Positions 57,901 through 64,000 of a stretch of DNA of 64,000 nucleotides are shown in pieces. A model generated the notes under the pieces. That model was not told where the DNA came from. It did no database searches and saw only the letters and a program-made list of their open reading frames with translations. Made by a program: the position numbers and the translations under genes. The stretch is from Thelephora terrestris (taxonomy: Eukaryota; Basidiomycota; Agaricomycetes; Thelephorales; Thelephoraceae): positions 744,001-808,000 of the forward strand of contig WIUZ02000006.1 in NCBI GenBank assembly GCA_015956445.1, read 5' to 3'. Numbering within the stretch: the first letter of the stretch is position 1; each line of letters begins with the position of its first letter.

Positions 57901-60900
57901 CCAGTGCGTCTTGCTGGAGCCCGCGATTTCCAAAAGCATGCGGACCTAGACACGACACTTAGCGAAGATCTCCGGTGATTACTTATCACGCACCAATTCA
58001 CTGTTGGCAGTGTTCATCAGTGTGGTCCGCTCTATCCTCTTCTGCTGACAACGGTGAACGACTTGAGCATCCTCCCGAATGGCTATCGTCTTCTTGAGTT
58101 CCGCAGCTGCATGATCTAGGCCAGGAGATTGGATGTCATAAATGGTATAACAAGGTTCGCTGAAACTGTTGAGGCCTTTGCATATATCAGTTGCCTGCAC
58201 GTTACAGGTATAATGCGATGTCATTCACAGTTATCTGCCATTGCGCTGACACACTCTTGAATTGAGGGCTGAAAGCGAACAGTCAACATCACTCTGAGGT
58301 TCGGCACTAATGATTGAGAACCTTTTCGTTCTGTTGGCAACCGAATAAGTGTTTGGCGAGGTCTGGCGCGAGCGTCGGTTCTATGGAACGGGATTAGAAT
58401 GGGCAGTGAGTCAACGGGTTGTTTAACATACCGGAGATCGCGTATTTGCTGAGGTACTGGGGTAAGATCATATTTGCGTAAGATTGGGGAGTGGCGTACC
58501 AAATACAGGCACATTAAGAGCCCATAATGCGCCCTTCATCCTATCGTCTTCTGTGCCAGGTTCGAGGGCTTCATAAAACTTGGGGAGACAACGTTGTCGA
58601 ACCCCATCAAAGCTCTGAAGTTTGGAAATCATTATCGCAACAAAGAGCAACGATCTCGCGAGCGTACCGCAGACAGTGCTTCCAGCGTCGTCTGACTGGA
58701 TTCACGAACTGGAAAAAATTCGCACGCTTGAGTAAGGAAAAGGTTCATCGGAAGCACAGAAGTCCGTCCTTACCACTCGGGTAGTGCCACATCGACCATT
58801 CGGCCAAGTCGTCGATTAAAACGTCCTCAAGTGGTCCGCGTCGCCTTTCGACCGCGCTCCACCTAAGTCGAGCTGCATGGTAGCACCTGGCCCGCCTGAC
58901 ATAGACGGCCCTCGGCCATACTTTTTGACCAGCATACTGCCTAGCGATGCTCATCTCCCCGTTGTACCTCTCCTGTTGAAGGTAATAGCTAGAACATCTG
59001 TTAGCAGAATCCTCAACAAATTCGCTTTCGCTTACTTGTCCCTACTGTCGCCGTATTCCAGCATATACGTTCTAATGGACCGAACAAGTGCATGTACAGC
59101 GTCGAGTGTGTTCTCTTCTCCTTGCTGACGTAGAGAAACAGAAGATTTGTGCAAGAATTCACCGAACCGTTGACGAAGGCGGGTCATGTACTGGTGTCGA
59201 GGGTCAGATGGATCATGCAGTGGATAGCCTGCATTGAGGGGTTCGATGGAAGCGATCATCTCAGGAATTTCGTTCCTATGAAAGGTTAGTGCCGGAGAAG
59301 ATGAAGATGTGGATTGTCCTACAGAATATCGCTGGTAGCTATCCCGGCCTTGATGTCGTCTTCCGAAATTATCTCCTTAGCAAGAGTGGGAGTCCCAGCA
59401 AAAGCGTTGCGAACGAAGGATAGATATCTGAACTGGTGTGGGAGTGTGACAATGCAAGAACCCGCGGCGCTTACCGACAGAAGTCATTCCTCCATACCGC
59501 GTCCCTTGTAACTCCTTGCAGAAGTTCAGCTCGACAACGGATATAAACAGAAAGCGGGAGGCTTACCACTTTCCAGTAACGATTCCAGCATTTCTAGCGT
59601 TGGCTCTACAATACCCCTGAACGTTTCGAGTACAAACTCAATTTCCTCCTCGCTTGGAACATGCCACGACATCTACAGAGATATCAGAAAAATTAAGGCG
59701 TCCGTTTGTGGATTTTTGCACCTCGATCTCATCAGGTCTATACAGCTTTCCCCAGTGCTGGTGGTGGTTTGTTCGGAACTCTACTCAAGAATGAAGCCTC
59801 TACAGTCTGACGGAAATTTTTTCTACGAACCTTCACTGTTCCACTCTTCTGGATTAACGAACCTGTTCTCGAGAGGGTAGGTGTGCGAAAGAGTGAGGAG
59901 CATGCTGGATAGGAGCTTCCCGCTCCATGCATAACCGCGTTTGGAAAACGTCTTGTCTCTTAGCAACCGAAGAAGGGACAAGATGTCTTTCTTGTACTTG
60001 AGAAGCTACTCGTCCGTCAGAAATATCATAGGGAATGAGATGCGTGAAAAATCTACCGCTTTGCCGTCGCTGGTGGGTGATGTCAACTTCGGTTCTCAAA
60101 AAGCACCTCTAGCTGCAACTCACTTGTAAACTGCACCCCTGAGGATAGCAAGGTCTGACAAAAAAACATTCGGTTCGACTGAAACCTTAGGTTATCACAA
60201 AACTCACTCCAATGTAACGTCGCGTCAGAAGGCAGCGGAGCGGATGACGTCGTCGTCGTTCGGCGAGAGCTCGCGCCGTTCTCGAGTTCCGTCTTGATAT
60301 TCTTCGCACAAAAATAGAAAAACTTGGCCAGTGTCTTCTCCGGGTTTGCGTTCGCTACACACTCTACGAGTTGATGGATAGCACGGACGGCATTCGACCG
60401 CACGTTATTGCTTGCGTAGTCGAAGATCATGTTGAGAACCATGTCGTAAAGATTATCCGAAAGGTGAACACAAATCTGACTGCAAGCGCCAGAAACAGCG
60501 TCGATAACTTGCACTGAAAAGAAAGTTGGCATTAGGCCAGATGCCATGTATGGGTAACCATCCTTACCCTCAGTAGCACCATCCGCGTTTCCGCTGGAGT
60601 CCTCATCGGGTAAGTTCTCCAACAAGAGGATAACTCTTCTGATGAAGTTTGCGATCCAGTCTGGGAGATCACCAGTCGAATCCATCAGTAACGCATCTTC
60701 TTCCTGCTTGGACAGCACGGCCTCCATCCCAGGTTCGATACCTGCAGGATATCTCTCAATAATGAAAGGGGGACTATCGATTGCCATCTCGTCCCGTGCT
60801 GGACCATCGACGAGGTCGCTCGTCTTGACGCCAAACTCAGCGGTCAAGTCTCCTAGTTTTATGTATTGTGAGACTTCACTGAGGAATGCGGTGGTGCAAA

Positions 60901-63292
60901 GCTGGTGAAACAATTAATTCCAATGAGGACACATCACGAGCCACCTACAGTTTTCAACGGGTCATTCTAAAGGGGGGCTTGAGTAATGTGCACGAGGTAA
61001 GATATAGGAAGGCGTACAAGATCTATACCAGGTATTAATAGTTGTAAGATAGGGATTAGATGTTTCGCTCCGGCATAATATACTTCGCGTGAGACGATCG
61101 CTGGTGCTACAGCGCCCAACGCTTTAATGACCGCAATCGTCCTTTGGGTCTGAAAAAAATGAGATAGAAAGAGTCCGTGAGGTAATAGGGCGGAACGCAA
61201 ACCTCTACTAGGGCTTCCAGGGAAGGGACTGCGCGTTCCAAGATCGAGTGGAGAATGAGGTCTGGTTCCATGACGCTCATCGATTTGAGACAACTCTGGA
61301 TGTTCGTAACCGTCGTCGAATCTTGGGAGAACATTGCAAGCAGGGCAACCGTTCGCAGGCATCTTATGAGTTCGCGTCTCATCTCCTTGGTTAGCCGACG
61401 ATGCTAGGTACGAATACGTCAGTGGAATTCGGGGGTCGAGGCGATTTGCCTACCATCGGGGTCTTGCAATCGGGCTGCATCTCTTCGTGCCATCCTATTG
61501 CAAAAAGGGTAAAGATGATTGCTGACGTGAAAATATTTGGCCACCTACGCTTGTTGAAATCGTATACGATGTACTTGATGAACGCGCTCAGCTTGTTACG
61601 GATAGATCAGGGTGTGAATGAGCAGATTTCTGACAGGAAAAAAAACTCACATCTGCCGTCCAGGCACCTGAATTAGATGGATGGAAGAAACTTTCCACAG
61701 TCGCGATCAATTTGGCAAGACTATCCAATGCTCTTGAACCGGCAAGATACGTCTTCGTCTTTCCGTGTACAACTTTTCCCAGCGGGGCAGAGAGATAGTC
61801 TCCGACTGCGCCCTTCCGAGTGTCTTGAGGCATGGGGGTGTTCATCCCAGATTGGAACGGCGTCAAGGCTGGCGTTGGGACATTGGAACCAGGTGTTGGG
61901 ACACTATCCGGTGCCATGGAGTAAACTATGAGTCGCGCGAGAGATGCTGGCGAACGATGAACTAGAGGTACAGCAAATGCAGACATGAGACCTACATATA
62001 CGCCAGCTGGGCTTCGGCAATCTGTCCACCTCGAAGGTTGCTTGGCTATCTGCAGAAGAACCGGTGTGAAGCGATCCAGAGTCGGCTAACTGGATCTCTG
62101 CGGGGGAATTAGTCAGTCGACGGACGCCCCAATGTCAGTGAACTGACCCATAGAGGCCAAACATTTGGCCATGATAAAATCCCAGTCATATTCGGTGAAA
62201 ATTCCGACGTCCTTGTAAAGGCCACCCCAATAGGTGCTGTTGAGTTGCAAATCTTCATTTGGCCATTGTGGTCTACCCTCGTCGTCTGAGACGGCGTCAT
62301 CGGGTAAGATTTTGATCTTGCGAGGGTCGCTGACTGTGGGATCTACGTGCATCTCCGCCAGGCGGGCGAGAAATTGAAGCATGCGCTCATCGTACATATA
62401 GGAATTCACCGATTCCCATACTCGGAATAACATGGGGAGGAAGGATTGCGGATGTGACAGTGGGAGGAAGGTTAGCATGTAATATTGTGACGCTAGAACA
62501 CTCTGGAGATGCATAAGGAGCGAATTTTCGAGGATATGAGAGGTGGACGCACATTCAACTCCGTTCCGTTCATCCGCGGGACGAATGCGGACAACATTTC
62601 TTCGATTGCAGCAGGGTGAAAAAACCGCCGGATGTTATCCGCGATATAACCCATGTACCACGATATTTGGCTACAGCATACACGGTTGTATCTTGGCGCA
62701 TCGACAAAAGGGAGATCACGCACCTGATTTCAAACTGCCGCCGACTGAGGAAGAGATCGTTGTCGATGATATTGAATAGAGGCTTCCATGGAAGCCTGAG
62801 GTCTTCGATGGTGAGCTTCTTCTTGGACCTCGTCAGGACTTGCAAGCCGTCTGATACCGTGGCAACTATATGAATCGGCATCCCGGGAAGGGTGGCGAGA
62901 TGAAGGTATATACGGATCAGATGGATCCTCTTCTCCTTCGGAATAGGATACTTGAGCATTAACCAACTTCGGTCTGGCATTAACAAGCAAGTCCGAGGGG
63001 CGAAAATGAGGCGGTTGAGTGCGTACTAGGTGATCATACTGTCCCACTGAGCAAATCCCGGGTCAAAGTCCTTGGCCTCAATGCATTGGCACAACCGAAG
63101 GCATATGAATTCGAACATCGCCTGCATCTCTGAGTTGCTCTCAATCGAGTATGGAAGGGATTTAGCATAGCTCTTGAGTTTCTCGAGGTAGCGATCAGGC
63201 GAGATATTTGAAGAATTACGAGGGAGTTGATCAGGTAGACCGTTCGGTCCACGGTCACGGATGGAGAGGTTAGATAGGTGTTTCAGGTCCAT
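54935..63292 (-). CDS. BLM10: Proteasome activator Blm10/PA200
   Basis: Giant HEAT-repeat cap of the 20S proteasome, about 2000 residues, cut by many introns of about 50 nt. The N terminus MDLKHLSNLSIRDRG at 63292 leads into repeat helices. The Blm10 middle domain shows YYMLTFLPLSHPQSFLPML and the loop RPQWPNEDL. The C-terminal domain has the signature THQDTWHEDSKRFTEEQL. The last coding exon is only 8 nt (54935-54942). Joined across the 53-nt intron 54943-54995, it changes the end to GSSYYA, the HbYX tail that opens the proteasome gate. Without splicing the frame would end NSWY instead. It is convergent with the HIT gene. Confidence 0.88.
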
Positions 63293-63434
63293 TTGTGTGT
63301 CGTAAGGGAGAGTAAGGATGGTAGAAGAGAACAAAAGTCGCCACACAAGAGAACGGTCCGTGAGTGGATCACCGACTGTCCCGTCACTTGCAAGTGGCTC
63401 AAGCTAAACGCCGAGCACTCAGTACGTAGCGACA

Positions 63435-64000
63435 CTAAGAATAACCAGCCGCAACATCCTCCAGCTCGGCGATGGCGCGCTCTCGTACCATTTCCCATAC
63501 CCCATCTCTTTGTGCACGAACGGCACCAAGCCCCTCACGGATCTCTTCGAGACGTTCAACGTACTCCCGACCATCGTCCTGAAGCTCTCGTAGGGAGGCC
63601 AGCGATTTTTCAAGGTTCTCCTGTTGCATCTCCGGAACGGAGAAGTGCGATGAAGGTACTGCGCCATTGGTGTATGGCTTCAGGAAAAGTTTGTGAACAG
63701 GAGGTGTCAAATCCGGCAAACGCGACTCGTTACGCTCTCTGCCCGGGCCTTCCTCCTCGTCCTCGTCTTCCTGTTTAGTCTGCATCGTAACATCGTTACA
63801 TTTCAAGTCGGGGTCTTCGCTCATCACTTGCCATAACTTTCCAAGTGCGCGTCGCATCGCTGCTTCACCTTCGATGAGGCCATTTGTCGCGCGTTCGAGG
63901 TCGTTGAGTAGATCGGATCGGAATGAGTGGGTGACGGCCTGATCGAGGACAAAGGAGGAATAGCTGAGATGTTGAGCGGCTGGAGGAGGGTATGGTGCTG
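63435..64000 (-). CDS. Coiled-coil protein, 3' part (partial)
   Basis: C-terminal 188 residues of a gene that runs off the right edge. It reads SFVLDQAVTHSFRSDLLNDL, then IEGEAAMRRALGKLWQVMSE, an acidic linker, LPDLTPPVHKLFLKPYTNG, and a long charged coiled coil ending ELEDVAAGYS. The stop TAG is at 63435-63437. It lies 142 bp upstream of the Blm10 start on the same strand. I do not recognise the family; the pattern could suit a kinetochore or transcription-complex subunit, but that is a guess. Confidence 0.55.
   Translation of the reverse strand, partial: APYPPPAAQHLSYSSFVLDQAVTHSFRSDLLNDLERATNGLIEGEAAMRRALGKLWQVMSEDPDLKCNDVTMQTKQEDEDEEEGPGRERNESRLPDLTPPVHKLFLKPYTNGAVPSSHFSVPEMQQENLEKSLASLRELQDDGREYVERLEEIREGLGAVRAQRDGVWEMVRERAIAELEDVAAGYS

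Noticed and set aside
1-64000. Transposons, retroelement relics, CRISPR arrays, secondary-metabolite cluster
   Set aside because: No terminal repeats, polymerase, integrase or transposase motifs, no spaced repeats, and no clustered biosynthetic enzymes were seen.

Overview
The window is compact nuclear DNA of a basidiomycete fungus, most likely a Tremellomycete related to Cryptococcus. Nearly every gene is cut by introns of about 50-60 nt with GT...AG ends. Genes lie on both strands 30-700 bp apart, the gene set is that of a free-living fungus, and I see no transposon, virus relic, CRISPR array or rRNA. Exon borders below were worked out by hand from reading phase, splice signals and family conservation. 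Where the arithmetic did not close, I say so.

Layout. 1-12.2 kb: the 3' end of helicase HAS1, ribosomal protein eL34, a TMEM33/Pom33 membrane protein, a CBS+PB1 protein, the SAGA deubiquitinase subunit Sgf11, peptidyl-tRNA hydrolase Pth2, peroxisomal PXMP4 and a Ras-family GTPase. 12.2-15.8 kb: the only gene-poor stretch, with weak coding candidates and a 39-bp tandem duplication. 15.8-30 kb: Yippee, SUMO protease Ulp1, SNARE Bet1, a UPF0658 Golgi protein, a chromodomain protein, Mtc1, complex I subunit NDUFS3 and splicing factor SPF27. 30-42 kb: a large BAT2/PRRC2-like disordered protein, a Rex4-like protein that has lost its exonuclease residues, biotin synthase, a small unknown protein, a DinB-like protein and the succinyl-CoA ligase beta subunit. 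42-54.6 kb: an intronless orphan, an Asx-homology (ASXH) protein, a prolidase, the Mrm2 rRNA methyltransferase, a BTG/Tob protein, a membrane protein of unknown role, TRAX and a HIT-domain protein. 54.9-64 kb: proteasome activator Blm10/PA200, then the 3' end of a coiled-coil gene that runs off the window.

The genes do not form one pathway. Several bear on chromatin and gene silencing (Sgf11, the ASXH protein, the chromodomain protein, TRAX). Others are mitochondrial (NDUFS3, succinyl-CoA ligase, biotin synthase, Mrm2) or belong to ubiquitin, SUMO and proteasome control (Ulp1, Blm10, Sgf11). Four head-to-head gene pairs share gaps of only 74-85 bp, two of them with a CCAAT box. The points most worth a second look are the chromodomain protein pieced together from tiny exons, the Rex4-like pseudo-exonuclease, the 6-nt microexon inside the Pth2 active-site motif, the Blm10 HbYX tail that appears only after splicing to an 8-nt last exon, two GC-AG introns with the same donor hexamer, and a Ras gene whose canonical splicing drops two effector-loop residues.
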